From Avichristensenella sp031550535 (lineage in GTDB: Bacteria > Bacillota > Clostridia > Christensenellales > Aristaeellaceae), in NCBI GenBank assembly GCA_031550535.1, contig JAVBOM010000038.1:41694-105693 (forward strand): a stretch of DNA of 64,000 nucleotides, written 5' to 3'. The notes under the pieces were generated by a model. It was not told where the DNA came from and searched no databases. It saw nothing but the letters and a program-made list of their open reading frames with translations. Positions 49,656 through 57,980 of this stretch are shown here, piece after piece. Position numbers and translations under genes: made by a program. Each line of letters begins with the position of its first letter. Position 1 is the first letter of the stretch.

Positions 49656-51506
49656 ATGAGTTACACTTGGAAGCAGCAGGATCAAGCCTGGATATTGGAG
49701 ATGGAAGGTCAGGCGGTGCTCTCCATTCCGTCGGATGCGTGCTATCAGGACACATTCGAACCGCTTGGCGATACCGCCTGGCGCTGGACGAGGCACACCA
49801 GGGAGCCGGTAACGGCGATGAAAATGCAGGTGAACGCCCTGGATGCCGTGCGCTATTGGCAAGTGCCCGCCGTCAATTACAACGGCAACGGCTGGGGCAG
49901 TGGCGCGCAGTATTTTGGCTACGCGCTGGATGGCGAGCCATGGACGTACGCGTGGCACCGGGTGGCCATTCCCGCCTGCACCTATGCGGAAAGCGAGCGC
50001 CTTTGCGTGGGCCTTTTTGGCGAGGAGGCGGGCGGCATGAGCGGCTCCGTCTGGGAGGAAGAGGGCGCCGCGCGCCAGGCGCTGCTGTGGCCGGAGCAGG
50101 AAGGGCCCAAGGTATTGTTCAAGCGCTGCTGGATGGAGCCGTACCAGGGCACGATGGCGCCTCAAAGCGATTTTGTGGCAATTTTATATGTAAACAAAGC
50201 GCGGGAAATCCGCAAGGGTTATTACGGCTTGATGGATTTCGCCTGGCAATATTTCGCGCGGGACGTGACCATGCCCCTGACGCCCGAGTCGCTTGTCAAG
50301 CTGGACACACTGTATTTCCGGCAGCTGTGGCATCAGCAGTTTGACGGGCTGGTGGGCTTCCGCTCCGGCATGCACTGGCAGGATAGCGCCGCCGCGTTTG
50401 TGAAAAGCAGCACGTATGAGATCGGCTGGGTGGGGCAAAACGCGTCCGTCTCCTGCGCCCTTTTGCGCCAGTACCTGCGCACGGGCGACGAGGACCTTAA
50501 AAACAAGGCGCTCAGCGCCTTGGACTCCTGGGTTCAGAACGCGGTGCTGGAGAACGGCATGATGCTTGTCAAGCTCCAAGCGCCGCCCGATCATCTGGAT
50601 TCCATCATCAATGGGGACATCCCCATCGACCTGGACGCATGCAATTTGGGCACCGCCGCCACGTACCTGTTTGAAGCGGCAAAGCTGGCCGAGCAGTGCG
50701 GCGTCCCCCGCCCCGAATATCGCAAAACAGCCCTGGGGCTGTGTGATTTTGCTTGCCGCGTGCAGCTACCGGACGGCGAGTTCGCCAAGAGCTGGTTCAT
50801 GGATGGCACCATCAACGCCAAGCACGGTAGCGTCGGCGTGTTCTTCACCCTGCCCCTGTTTGACGCCTATCAGGAGACGGGCGATCAAAAATACCTCACG
50901 GCCGCGCTGCGCTCCTTTGCGTTCTATTATGGCGAGTTCGCGCGCACTGGCTATACCACCGCCGGCGCCCTGGACAGCAACTGCATTGACAAAGAATCCG
51001 CCGCGCCGTTGCTGCGCGCCGCGCTACAGTGCTATCACGCCACCGGCGACCGGAAATACATTGACGACGCGCAGGAAGTGGCCTATTACCTGGCGAGCTG
51101 GCAGTGGCATTTCACGGTGAACTTCCCGCAGGATTCCATGGCGGGCAAATCGGGTTTTGACACATACGGCAGCACCAGCGTATCCGCCGCGCATAACGCG
51201 CTGGATCATTACGGCATTTACTATGTGCCGGAATACGTGGAGCTGTCGCGGCTCACCGGCAATGCCGCGTGGCTCAGCCGTGCGCGCGCGCTATGGTATA
51301 GCGGCACGCAACTGATTTCCGACGGCACGCTGGTCCTGAATAACCGCGTGCGCCCCGCGGGCAGCCAGGATGAATCGGTGCGGCACACCCGCTGGGGCCG
51401 TCCCGATAAACGTTACTTCACGCTGTCCGAATGGCTCACCAACTGGCAGGGCACATTCCGCCAGGTGGCGCTCAGTCGGATGGCGGATTGGGACGTGCTG
51501 CGCTAG
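49656..51506 (+). CDS. Six-hairpin glycosidase-like protein B
   Basis: The 616-residue protein is a paralogue of the one at 41300. The N-terminal domain shares YNGNGWGSGAQYFGYALDGEPWTYAWHRVAIPACTYAE with its counterpart's layout. The alpha/alpha-toroid shares YEIGWVGQN, LDSWVQNAVLENGMM, NLGTAATYLFEAAKL and the late AHNALDHYGIYYV. No catalytic assignment is possible from sequence alone, and there is no signal peptide. It ends the sugar operon. Confidence 0.62.
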   Translation: MSYTWKQQDQAWILEMEGQAVLSIPSDACYQDTFEPLGDTAWRWTRHTREPVTAMKMQVNALDAVRYWQVPAVNYNGNGWGSGAQYFGYALDGEPWTYAWHRVAIPACTYAESERLCVGLFGEEAGGMSGSVWEEEGAARQALLWPEQEGPKVLFKRCWMEPYQGTMAPQSDFVAILYVNKAREIRKGYYGLMDFAWQYFARDVTMPLTPESLVKLDTLYFRQLWHQQFDGLVGFRSGMHWQDSAAAFVKSSTYEIGWVGQNASVSCALLRQYLRTGDEDLKNKALSALDSWVQNAVLENGMMLVKLQAPPDHLDSIINGDIPIDLDACNLGTAATYLFEAAKLAEQCGVPRPEYRKTALGLCDFACRVQLPDGEFAKSWFMDGTINAKHGSVGVFFTLPLFDAYQETGDQKYLTAALRSFAFYYGEFARTGYTTAGALDSNCIDKESAAPLLRAALQCYHATGDRKYIDDAQEVAYYLASWQWHFTVNFPQDSMAGKSGFDTYGSTSVSAAHNALDHYGIYYVPEYVELSRLTGNAAWLSRARALWYSGTQLISDGTLVLNNRVRPAGSQDESVRHTRWGRPDKRYFTLSEWLTNWQGTFRQVALSRMADWDVLR

Positions 51507-51627
51507 TTTGGCCGCATGGGGGCTGCCGTTTGGCGCGGGACTGTCCGTTCGCGATGGCCGGCCTCGCATAGCAGAGCATCCCGCGTTAACTGATATCGCG
51601 GCCGGTTCTTCAGACCGTCGTACGCAA

Positions 51628-51660
51628 CTGGGATCGATCGGCATCAGCTGTCGATCCCAG
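51628..51660. terminator. Hairpin between the sugar operon and the collagen-like gene
   Basis: CTGGGATCGA (51628-51637) and TCGATCCCAG (51651-51660) form a perfect 10-bp stem with a 13-nt loop. There is no clear T-run on either side. It lies between converging genes, so a bidirectional stop is possible. Confidence 0.45.
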
Positions 51661-51675
51661 CTTGATTCAATTGCC

Positions 51676-53307
51676 CTAAATGCCCGCCCAGATGGTGTGC
51701 GTGCCCGGCAGTAAGGTCAGGGGATCGATGGTGGCGGGCAGCGATGTGAACGGGCCTGCCACGGAAGAAAAGCGCGGATCCGAGGCGGTGAGGTGCAGCG
51801 CCGCGTCCGCGTTTGGCATGGGCGCGGCGAAGAGCGACGGAAGCCCTGTGCCATTGCAGAGAAAGGCGAAATACTTCTGTCCAAGCCCGAGCACGGCAGG
51901 AAAATTTAGGTCCGCGCTCAGCACGCCGGTCAAGCCGGTAAGCTGCGCGGTGAGATCGGGTGTGGAGGCGATGAGCTCATACTCGCCGCTATAGATGCCG
52001 ATAAAGTTTTGTCCGGCGGCTAGCGATGTTGCCGCCGTCGCGACAACATAGCGCACCAGGAACGTAAACTGCGGGCAATTGAGGAATATTTTGGATAGAT
52101 ACAAGACGCCGGGCGTGGGCGTAAACGGCGTATTGGCCACGAGCGGGTCATAGCACCACATGGCGAACCCGTTGTATACCGCGTAATCACCGTTGTTTTG
52201 GTTGAGTACCTCCCTAAACGCGTATTCGCCAGAGGAATCAACGCCCAGATAGGAGCACTGGTCTTCCACCGTTGGCGTGGGGACGATTGTCGGGCCGGTC
52301 GCGCCTGTGACGCCTGTCACACCCGTGATACCTGTGGGACCCGTCGGACCTGCTATGCCAGTAGCACCCGTCGGACCAGTGATGCCCGTCGCGCCTGCCG
52401 AGCCGGTCACCCCCGTGATACCTATGGGACCCGTCGGACCCGCCACGCCCGTGGCACCCGTCGCACCCGTCGCACCAGCGATGCCCGTCGCGCCTGCCGA
52501 GCCAGTCGCCCCCGTAATGCCTATGGGACCCGTCGGACCCGCCACGCCCGTGGCACCCGTCGCACCAGCGACGCCCGTCGCGCCTACCGAGCCAGTCGCC
52601 CCCGTAATGCCAATGGGACCCATTGGACCCGCTACGCCCGTAGTACCCGTCGCACCAGCGATGCCTGTCGCGCCAGTCGCCCCCGTAATGCCTATGGGAC
52701 CCGTCGGACCTGCTATGCCTGTGGCACCCGTCGCACCGGTGATGCCTGTCATACCTATCGAGCCAGTCGCCCCCGTGATACCTATGGGACCCGTCAGACC
52801 TGCTGTGCCAGTAGCACCCGTCGCACCAGCGATGCCTGTCGCGCCTACCGAGCCAGTCGCCCCCGCAATGCCAATGGGGCCTGTCGGCCCCGCTGCGCCG
52901 GTGGCACCCGTCGCACCAGCGATGCCTGTCGCGCCTACCGAGCCAGTCGCCCCCGTAATGCCAATAGGACCCGTCGGCCCCGCTACCCCCGTGGCACCCG
53001 TCACGCCGGTCAAGCCCATAGCACCCGTCGCGCCTGTGATACCGGCGGGGCCTATTGCGCCCTGAGGCCCTTGCGGTCCGGCAATGCCTTGTATGCCCTG
53101 CGGCCCGGTCGGCCCTGTCGCGCCCGTGATACCGTTTACCCCGGGGACCCCCGTTGTGCCCGTCGCGCCCCGCGCACCCGTCGCGCCCGCGGCGCCGGGA
53201 GCGCCTGTCGCGCCCCTCTCTCCTTTCGTGCCGGGACAGCCGCGCGGCCCCATTGGCCCACGCGGCCCTGTGGCGCAGCAGGAGGAGCCCCTTCTATATT
53301 CATGCAT
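51676..53307 (-). CDS. Collagen-like repeat protein, exosporium BclA type
   Basis: The 543-residue protein has a short N-terminus with two cysteines (GSSCCATG). Gly-X-Y collagen repeats run from about 14 to 339, dominated by Gly-Ala-Thr-Gly, and a C-terminal domain of about 204 residues (from TIVPTPTVED) follows. This resembles BclA-type spore-surface glycoproteins, where Thr residues carry sugars and the C-terminal domain trimerises. The central part is built of 30-residue (90-bp) units, about eight in tandem. The start is ATG 53307 after AAGGGG. Confidence 0.82.
   Translation of the reverse strand: MHEYRRGSSCCATGPRGPMGPRGCPGTKGERGATGAPGAAGATGARGATGTTGVPGVNGITGATGPTGPQGIQGIAGPQGPQGAIGPAGITGATGAMGLTGVTGATGVAGPTGPIGITGATGSVGATGIAGATGATGAAGPTGPIGIAGATGSVGATGIAGATGATGTAGLTGPIGITGATGSIGMTGITGATGATGIAGPTGPIGITGATGATGIAGATGTTGVAGPMGPIGITGATGSVGATGVAGATGATGVAGPTGPIGITGATGSAGATGIAGATGATGATGVAGPTGPIGITGVTGSAGATGITGPTGATGIAGPTGPTGITGVTGVTGATGPTIVPTPTVEDQCSYLGVDSSGEYAFREVLNQNNGDYAVYNGFAMWCYDPLVANTPFTPTPGVLYLSKIFLNCPQFTFLVRYVVATAATSLAAGQNFIGIYSGEYELIASTPDLTAQLTGLTGVLSADLNFPAVLGLGQKYFAFLCNGTGLPSLFAAPMPNADAALHLTASDPRFSSVAGPFTSLPATIDPLTLLPGTHTIWAGI
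52290..53268 (-). repeat. Collagen-coding tandem repeat, 90-bp units
   Basis: The DNA encodes Gly-X-Y triplets. The central section is organised in units of 30 residues (pattern GATGATGxAGPTGPIGITG..), with one unit of 27 and one of 33 residues, as expected of slippage or recombination. Long open frames on the opposite strand (Pro-Val-Ala-Pro patterns) are a by-product of this composition. Confidence 0.85.
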
Positions 53308-53602
53308 AAGTAGTACCCCTTTTCGCGTAGTTCGGCGCTTGTTTACAAAAAGAAATCGATGCGCGGTTTTCGCGCACGACATCGCGCCTTGTGCCCACGT
53401 ATGTTTTTTCGCGGGGCTGCAGTACAATTTATGCATGCTATACGCTTCCGTTCCCTCCGCTCGCGTTCTTTCGACATGCGTGTCCCCAAAAGGACTGCAT
53501 GCGGGACTGTGCAAACTGCTCGCCCCAACCGGCGATGTGCGTGGTATGCTTGCCGTATCCTGGCGGCTTTGCCGCCGAAACAGCATCGGGGAGGGACTTG
53601 CC
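53308..53602. other. Intergenic region between divergent collagen-like and zinc-ribbon genes
   Basis: 295 bp without a supported gene. It should hold the collagen-gene promoter. A CATAAATTG stretch on the minus strand near 53430 resembles a late-sporulation -10 (CATA-N3-T), but I find no convincing -35. Confidence 0.35.
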
Positions 53603-54169
53603 ATGGCGACGGCTTACACGGAACACACGGCGACGGCAAAGCAGCCGTACATGTACCGATTTGATTGCGAACACTGCGGGCAGGGCAGCGGCTGGATTCC
53701 AATGACGGAAACGGGCATGGCGACCCAGCGCGTGAACGGCAGGGGGCAGCTATCCGCGCAAGCGCGAATGGATCTGCAGAGCCAGGCGGCATCGAACCTC
53801 AGGGGCGCCGTCGAGGCCAGAAAGAAGCGATTCGAGGCGGGGAAATACGGCGCCATCAAGGGGAAGTGCCCGCATTGCGGCAAGCGGCAGTCCTGGGAGC
53901 TGAAGGGCGGAAAGGGAACCCCGTGGCTCATGGCGCTGTCGGGTACGGCCATGGGCTTTGTGGCGATGATCTTCGCGGGCTTGCTCTCCGAGGACATCCA
54001 GAACGCCGCCACGATCCTCATCCCCATCGGCTTTGCCACCGGGTTGATCGTCGGATACGTCCGCCTGGCCAAGAACAAGTTGGACGCCGTCAAGACCGCA
54101 CAGAGAAACAAGCCGGAGATTATGTGGCCACAGGACTTGACGATCGGGGACGTGACGCGCGCGCTGTGA
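53603..54169 (+). CDS. Zinc-ribbon membrane protein of unknown function
   Basis: I do not recognise this 188-residue protein. It has two CxxC knuckles, CEHCGQG (about 25) and CPHCGK (about 93), separated by a charged helical stretch. Together they could form one zinc ribbon. Two hydrophobic segments follow (about 111-133 and 143-162) and then a short basic tail. GGGGAGGG precedes the ATG. A disrupted second copy lies immediately downstream, and the first 80-90 bp, including the ribosome-binding site, are nearly identical between them. Confidence 0.62.
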   Translation: MATAYTEHTATAKQPYMYRFDCEHCGQGSGWIPMTETGMATQRVNGRGQLSAQARMDLQSQAASNLRGAVEARKKRFEAGKYGAIKGKCPHCGKRQSWELKGGKGTPWLMALSGTAMGFVAMIFAGLLSEDIQNAATILIPIGFATGLIVGYVRLAKNKLDAVKTAQRNKPEIMWPQDLTIGDVTRAL

Positions 54170-54234
54170 CGCGGGGAAGGCGCCGATCTATCCACGCGGC
54201 ATTGCCGCATAACAGCATCGGGGAGGGACTTGGC

Positions 54235-54639
54235 ATGGCGACGGCCTACACGGAACACACGGCGACGGCAAAGCAGGCATACACGTACCGATTTGATTGA
54301 GAACGTTGCGGGCAGGGCAGCGGTTGGATTTTGGCGGCGGAGACAACATACGCGACCCGGCGCGTCAGGGGAAGGCGGCCACTGAGTGCCCAAGCGCAAA
54401 TTGAGTTGCAGGGGGAAGCGGGGGATGGTAAGGGAAACCCGTGGCGCATGGGGCTGCTCGGGCTGCTGGCTGGCTTTTTCCTGATGCTTATCTTCGGCAG
54501 GCGGTTTATACCAATCCAGTACGCGTCCGCCATCTGCTTGCCGGTCGGCGTTGCCGGCGGGCTGGCCGCCAGCTATGTCCGCCTGGCGAAGAACAAGCGG
54601 GACGGCAGCAAAACAAAACCGGAGACTGTCTGGCAGTAA
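54235..54639 (+). pseudogene. Disrupted duplicate of the zinc-ribbon membrane protein
   Basis: The first 21 codons match the upstream gene almost perfectly. Codon 22 is then TGA exactly where the parent has TGC for the first zinc-binding cysteine (54298-54300). The frame continues open to 54639 and still encodes the second CxxC half-site residue, a membrane segment and the tail (SYVRLAKNK). The middle, with the second CPHC knuckle, is deleted. A decayed duplicate is most likely; UGA as selenocysteine is a remote alternative. Confidence 0.75.
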
Positions 54640-54642
54640 GAA

Positions 54643-55242
54643 CTAGCCCTGCCGGGTATCTTTCGTAATCACCTGCGCCCAGAGCCATTCGGGCAGAATC
54701 TTGTGGTAAATCGCCTCCATATCCATAGCGATGGACGCGCGGACGTTCGCAAGCGTATCCGTGAGCGGCAGCGCCATGGGCAAAAGCGGAATGCCGAAGC
54801 TCGTGTGCGATACGCCTGCCAATTGTTGGTAGCTAGCGCGTCGATAGAACGCGATACGCCGCTCGCGCGTGTGGCGTTCTTTTTCGTCCGCCGCTTTATC
54901 CGGGTCCTCCACTTCCAATAGAATCGCGCGCCGGTCCGCGTACCGCTCTTTCAGGCACGCCATCAGCGCGGTGCCCGTGCCCTGGCCGCGCTGCTCGGCA
55001 TAGACGGCCAGCAGCGTTACCAGAATGACGCCGTTCGCCTCCGCGCAGACGGCGTAGGCGGCGTCCCGCTGGCCATCGGTCAACACGAATATTTCCTGCA
55101 GGTTTTCGCGCATATGCCTGCGCATGGCGGACAGGTTGGGCCGTTCCGCGCTGGGAAAGTCCGTTTCCATCCGCGTTTGGTAGAGTTCGTCCAATTCAGA
55201 CGCTTCCAGGGGTCTCAGCCGCCATTTTGGGTCCGTATGCAT
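54643..55242 (-). CDS. GNAT family N-acetyltransferase
   Basis: The 199-residue protein has the GNAT acetyl-CoA loop in VTLLAVYAEQRGQGTGTALMACL (about 76-98) and the downstream LLEVEDPDKAADEKERHTRERRIAFYRRASY typical of this subfamily. The substrate is unknown. I chose the ATG at 55242, preceded by AAGGAG. The longer frame upstream runs into the type A repeat and is not used. Confidence 0.8.
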   Translation of the reverse strand: MHTDPKWRLRPLEASELDELYQTRMETDFPSAERPNLSAMRRHMRENLQEIFVLTDGQRDAAYAVCAEANGVILVTLLAVYAEQRGQGTGTALMACLKERYADRRAILLEVEDPDKAADEKERHTRERRIAFYRRASYQQLAGVSHTSFGIPLLPMALPLTDTLANVRASIAMDMEAIYHKILPEWLWAQVITKDTRQG

Positions 55243-55243
55243 G

Positions 55244-55272
55244 TTGCATTCTCCTTCCGACCTGTGTATACT
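55244..55272 (+). promoter_or_regulatory. Sigma-A promoter of the MATE exporter gene
   Basis: TTGCAT (55244-55249), 17-bp spacer, TATACT (55267-55272). The leader of about 150 nt contains one type A and one type B repeat. Confidence 0.72.
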
Positions 55273-55290
55273 TTTTGTTATGTGTGCGTG

Positions 55291-55347
55291 GAAGGGATTT
55301 CTCACGAAATCCTCTTATGGCGCCCGATTTTTCAAATCAGCGCCGCC
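55291..55347 (+). repeat. Type A repeat in the MATE leader
   Basis: GGGATTTC-TCAC-GAAATCCTC and GGCGCCCGATTT-TTC-AAATCAGCGCC; followed 7 bp later by a type B copy. Confidence 0.88.
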
Positions 55348-55354
55348 ATTGCGT

Positions 55355-55407
55355 AAGGGATTCTTGCGAAATCCCTTCCATGGCACGCAATCTTTGGTTG
55401 CGTGCCA
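55355..55407 (+). repeat. Type B repeat in the MATE leader, canonical copy
   Basis: Hairpin 1 AAGGGATT-CTTGC-GAAATCCCTT; hairpin 2 TGGCACGCAA-TCTTTGG-TTGCGTGCCA, a perfect 10-bp stem. It shows that A and B share hairpin 1 and differ in hairpin 2. Confidence 0.85.
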
Positions 55408-55430
55408 TCGTTTAAGGAGGGCTTTGTTCA

Positions 55431-56846
55431 ATGCAGGGGGTCATCCGTCGCTTGTTTTCCGTCGATCGTCTTCTTCCCGCGTCCAAACGCCTGGGCGAGG
55501 TGCCCACCACCAAAGAGGCATACCGCAACGTCATCCAAATCGCGCTGCCTTCCGTGATGGAAATGGTGCTCGTCTCCCTCGTCAGTTCCGTCGACATCAT
55601 GATGGTCGGGACAATCGGCCCGGAGGCCATCGCGGCCGTGGGGCTTACCGGCCAGCCGCGCATGATTATTCTGTGCGTGTTCTTCGCGCTGAACATCGGC
55701 GTGACGGCGGTGGTCGCGCGGCGCAAGGGCGAAGGCCGCCAGGACAAGGCGAACGAGGCGCTGCGCAACGCGCTGGTCGTCATTTCGTTGCTGTCCGTGG
55801 TCATGATGGCGCTCGTCCTCCCGTTCACCAGCCCGCTGATGCGGCTCGCCGGCGCGCAGGACGACACGGTCGGAATGTCGACGACATACTTCCTGATTAT
55901 TTCCTCCGTACTGCCGCTTAATGCGATGACGCTGTGCATCAACGCCGCGCAGCGCGGCATCGGCAACACGCGGATCACCATGTACGTAAACATTCTATCA
56001 AACGGTGTCAACATTGTCCTCAATTATTTGCTCATCGGCGGCAACCTGGGGTTCCCCAAGCTCGGCGTGGCGGGCGCGGCCATCGCGACGGCGATTGGCT
56101 TTGTGGCCGGGTTTATCCTGAGCCTGTTCTCCGTCGTATCCAAGCAGAGCGTCGGCCGGTTCTTGCACCTGAGCATCCATAACGATTGGCGGCTGAAAAA
56201 GGAGTCGCTCGTGGCGATTGGCAAGGTGGGCGGAAACGCGATGCTGGAACAGCTCTTCCTTCGGATCGGCTTTTTTGTGTACGCGGCGCAGATTGCGGGC
56301 CTGGGCACGCTGGCGTTTGCCGCGCACCAGATATGTTCGCAGTTTTTGAACATCTCCTTTAACTTCGGCGACGGCGTCGGCGTGGCCGGCACGTCGCTCG
56401 TCGGCCAGATGCTGGGGCAAAAGCGCGCCGATCTAGCCACGCTTTACGGAAAAATTTCCCAGCGCATCGCGCTGATGACGGCGTTCCTCCTCATGGCGTT
56501 CATCGTGACGCTCCGATTTCCGCTGGTTTCCCTGTTCACCGGCGACGCGCTGGTGCTGGAGCTGGCGGCGGAGGTTATGCTGCTGGTGGCCGCGTTCCAG
56601 CCGCTGCAGATGTCGTCGGTGGTCATTTCCGGCGCGCTGCGCGGCGCGGGGGATACCCGCTTTGTCGCCCTGGTGATGATGGTCTGCGTCGCGGGCATCC
56701 GGCCGATCCTGACCTTCGTCGGCATCCACTGGATTGGTCTGGGGCTGGTGGGCGCGTGGAGCGCGAGCATCATTGACATGAGCATCCGGCTGGGGCTGGT
56801 GTACACGCGCTTCAACAGCGGAAAATGGCACGATATTCAAGTATAA
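55431..56846 (+). CDS. MATE family efflux transporter
   Basis: The 471-residue protein has about 12 transmembrane segments in two MATE repeats. Landmarks are IALPSVMEMVLVSLVSSVDIMMVG (first helix), AVGLTGQPRMI and the second-half AGLGTLAFAAHQICSQFLNISFNFGDGVGVAGTSLVGQMLGQ. MATE proteins export cationic drugs or metabolites using Na+ or H+. GGAGGG precedes the ATG. It is preceded by a promoter and the A+B repeat pair. Confidence 0.9.
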   Translation: MQGVIRRLFSVDRLLPASKRLGEVPTTKEAYRNVIQIALPSVMEMVLVSLVSSVDIMMVGTIGPEAIAAVGLTGQPRMIILCVFFALNIGVTAVVARRKGEGRQDKANEALRNALVVISLLSVVMMALVLPFTSPLMRLAGAQDDTVGMSTTYFLIISSVLPLNAMTLCINAAQRGIGNTRITMYVNILSNGVNIVLNYLLIGGNLGFPKLGVAGAAIATAIGFVAGFILSLFSVVSKQSVGRFLHLSIHNDWRLKKESLVAIGKVGGNAMLEQLFLRIGFFVYAAQIAGLGTLAFAAHQICSQFLNISFNFGDGVGVAGTSLVGQMLGQKRADLATLYGKISQRIALMTAFLLMAFIVTLRFPLVSLFTGDALVLELAAEVMLLVAAFQPLQMSSVVISGALRGAGDTRFVALVMMVCVAGIRPILTFVGIHWIGLGLVGAWSASIIDMSIRLGLVYTRFNSGKWHDIQV

Positions 56847-56861
56847 GAGATGGTCAGGCGG

Positions 56862-56890
56862 TTGCATGTTGGGAGAAAATCGTCTATAAT
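56862..56890 (+). promoter_or_regulatory. Sigma-A promoter of the Rbs-type importer operon
   Basis: TTGCAT (56862-56867), 17-bp spacer, TATAAT (56885-56890). It starts 16 bp after the MATE stop. Confidence 0.78.
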
Positions 56891-56939
56891 AATGCCGTCG
56901 AACTCCCCATCAAACACTATATTTGTAGGAGGAAGCACG

Positions 56940-57872
56940 ATGAAGAAGGTCTTTTCTCTGGTGCTGTGCATCGCGATGGTCCTTGGCATGGTCGGCTCTG
57001 TTTCCGCGGAGGCGGACAAGCCGCTGATTGGCATTCTGGCCCCGGCGGTCACGCACGGCTGGGTGGCCGGCGTCGCGTTCTACGCGGAGGCGAAGGCGAA
57101 GGAGCTGGGCCTGAACTACACCATGGCGACGTCCAACAACGCGGACGAAATGACGACGCAGCTTGACGACATGATGACCAAGGGCGTGAAAGCCATTGTG
57201 ATCTTCCCGCAGTGGGAAGGCATGGAAGTGCCGATCCAGATGGCGGTGGACGCGGGCATCGCCATCATCAACTTCGATATCAAGATCGACGTGGAGGGCA
57301 CGTACCACCTGTCGGGCGACAACTACGACATGGGTGCGCAGAGCGCGAAATATATCGCCGTAAAGCTGGAAAATAAGGGCAAGGTCGTGGTGCTGGACGT
57401 ACCGACGAGCGGCTCCGTAGCCGAGCTCCGCAAGGGCGGCTTCCTGACCACCATCGCCGAAGTGGCCCCGGACATTGAGATTTTGAATATTTATTCCACG
57501 AAGTTTACCCGCGAGGACGGTCTGAAGGACATGTCCGACATCCTCATCGCGCAGCCGGAAATCGACGCCGTGTTCTCCATGGACGACGAGACCTCCATCG
57601 GTGCGCTACAGGCGATTAAGGAAGCGGGCCGCACGGACGTCAAGGTCATCACCGGCGGCGGCGGCATGCAGGAGTACTTCGAGATGATGCCGGAAGACCA
57701 GGAGATCTGGATCCAGAGCGCGACGTACAGTCCCTCCATGGTGGAGGAGTGCGTGCAGATGGCCGCCGACATCGTTGCCGGCAAGGACGTTGAGCTGGAA
57801 GTCATCATCCCGACCACGATCGTGGACCGTGACAACTGCGCGCAGTTCCTGAACGCGGACAGCCCGTACTAA
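56940..57872 (+). CDS. Sugar ABC transporter substrate-binding protein (RbsB-type)
   Basis: The 310-residue type I binding protein has a signal peptide (1-23, ..GSVSA/EAD; no lipobox) and the RbsB-like fold: KPLIGILAPAVTHGWVAGVAFYAEAKAKELG, DDMMTKGVKAIVIFP, GDNYDMGAQSAKYIA and FSMDDETSIGALQAIKEAG. It would deliver a pentose, inositol or similar sugar to the permease and ATPase downstream. GGAGGA precedes the ATG at 56940. Confidence 0.87.
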   Translation: MKKVFSLVLCIAMVLGMVGSVSAEADKPLIGILAPAVTHGWVAGVAFYAEAKAKELGLNYTMATSNNADEMTTQLDDMMTKGVKAIVIFPQWEGMEVPIQMAVDAGIAIINFDIKIDVEGTYHLSGDNYDMGAQSAKYIAVKLENKGKVVVLDVPTSGSVAELRKGGFLTTIAEVAPDIEILNIYSTKFTREDGLKDMSDILIAQPEIDAVFSMDDETSIGALQAIKEAGRTDVKVITGGGGMQEYFEMMPEDQEIWIQSATYSPSMVEECVQMAADIVAGKDVELEVIIPTTIVDRDNCAQFLNADSPY

Positions 57873-57886
57873 AATAGCAAGCAAGC

Positions 57887-57963
57887 CGGAGGACCGCCGT
57901 TTGACGGTCCTCTGTGCGTGCATGGCGGTAGCGGAAAGGGGCTGCAGACATGCGGCCCCTTTT
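57887..57963 (+). terminator. Two hairpins between binding protein and ATPase genes
   Basis: GAGGACCG / CGGTCCTC, then AAAGGGGC..GCCCCTTTT (57935-57963) ending in four Ts. This is the usual partial terminator that lets the binding protein be made in excess. Confidence 0.6.
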
Positions 57964-57980
57964 GAATAGGAGGCATGTCC

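Noticed and set aside
52277..53065. Long plus-strand ORF rich in Pro-Val-Ala-Pro
   Set aside because: It is antisense to the Gly-X-Y collagen repeats; GC-rich triplet repeats leave the opposite strand open. It has no Shine-Dalgarno or domain.
52290..53268. Possible CRISPR array (regular repeats)
   Set aside because: Repeats are contiguous coding triplets without unique spacers and encode collagen; no cas genes nearby.
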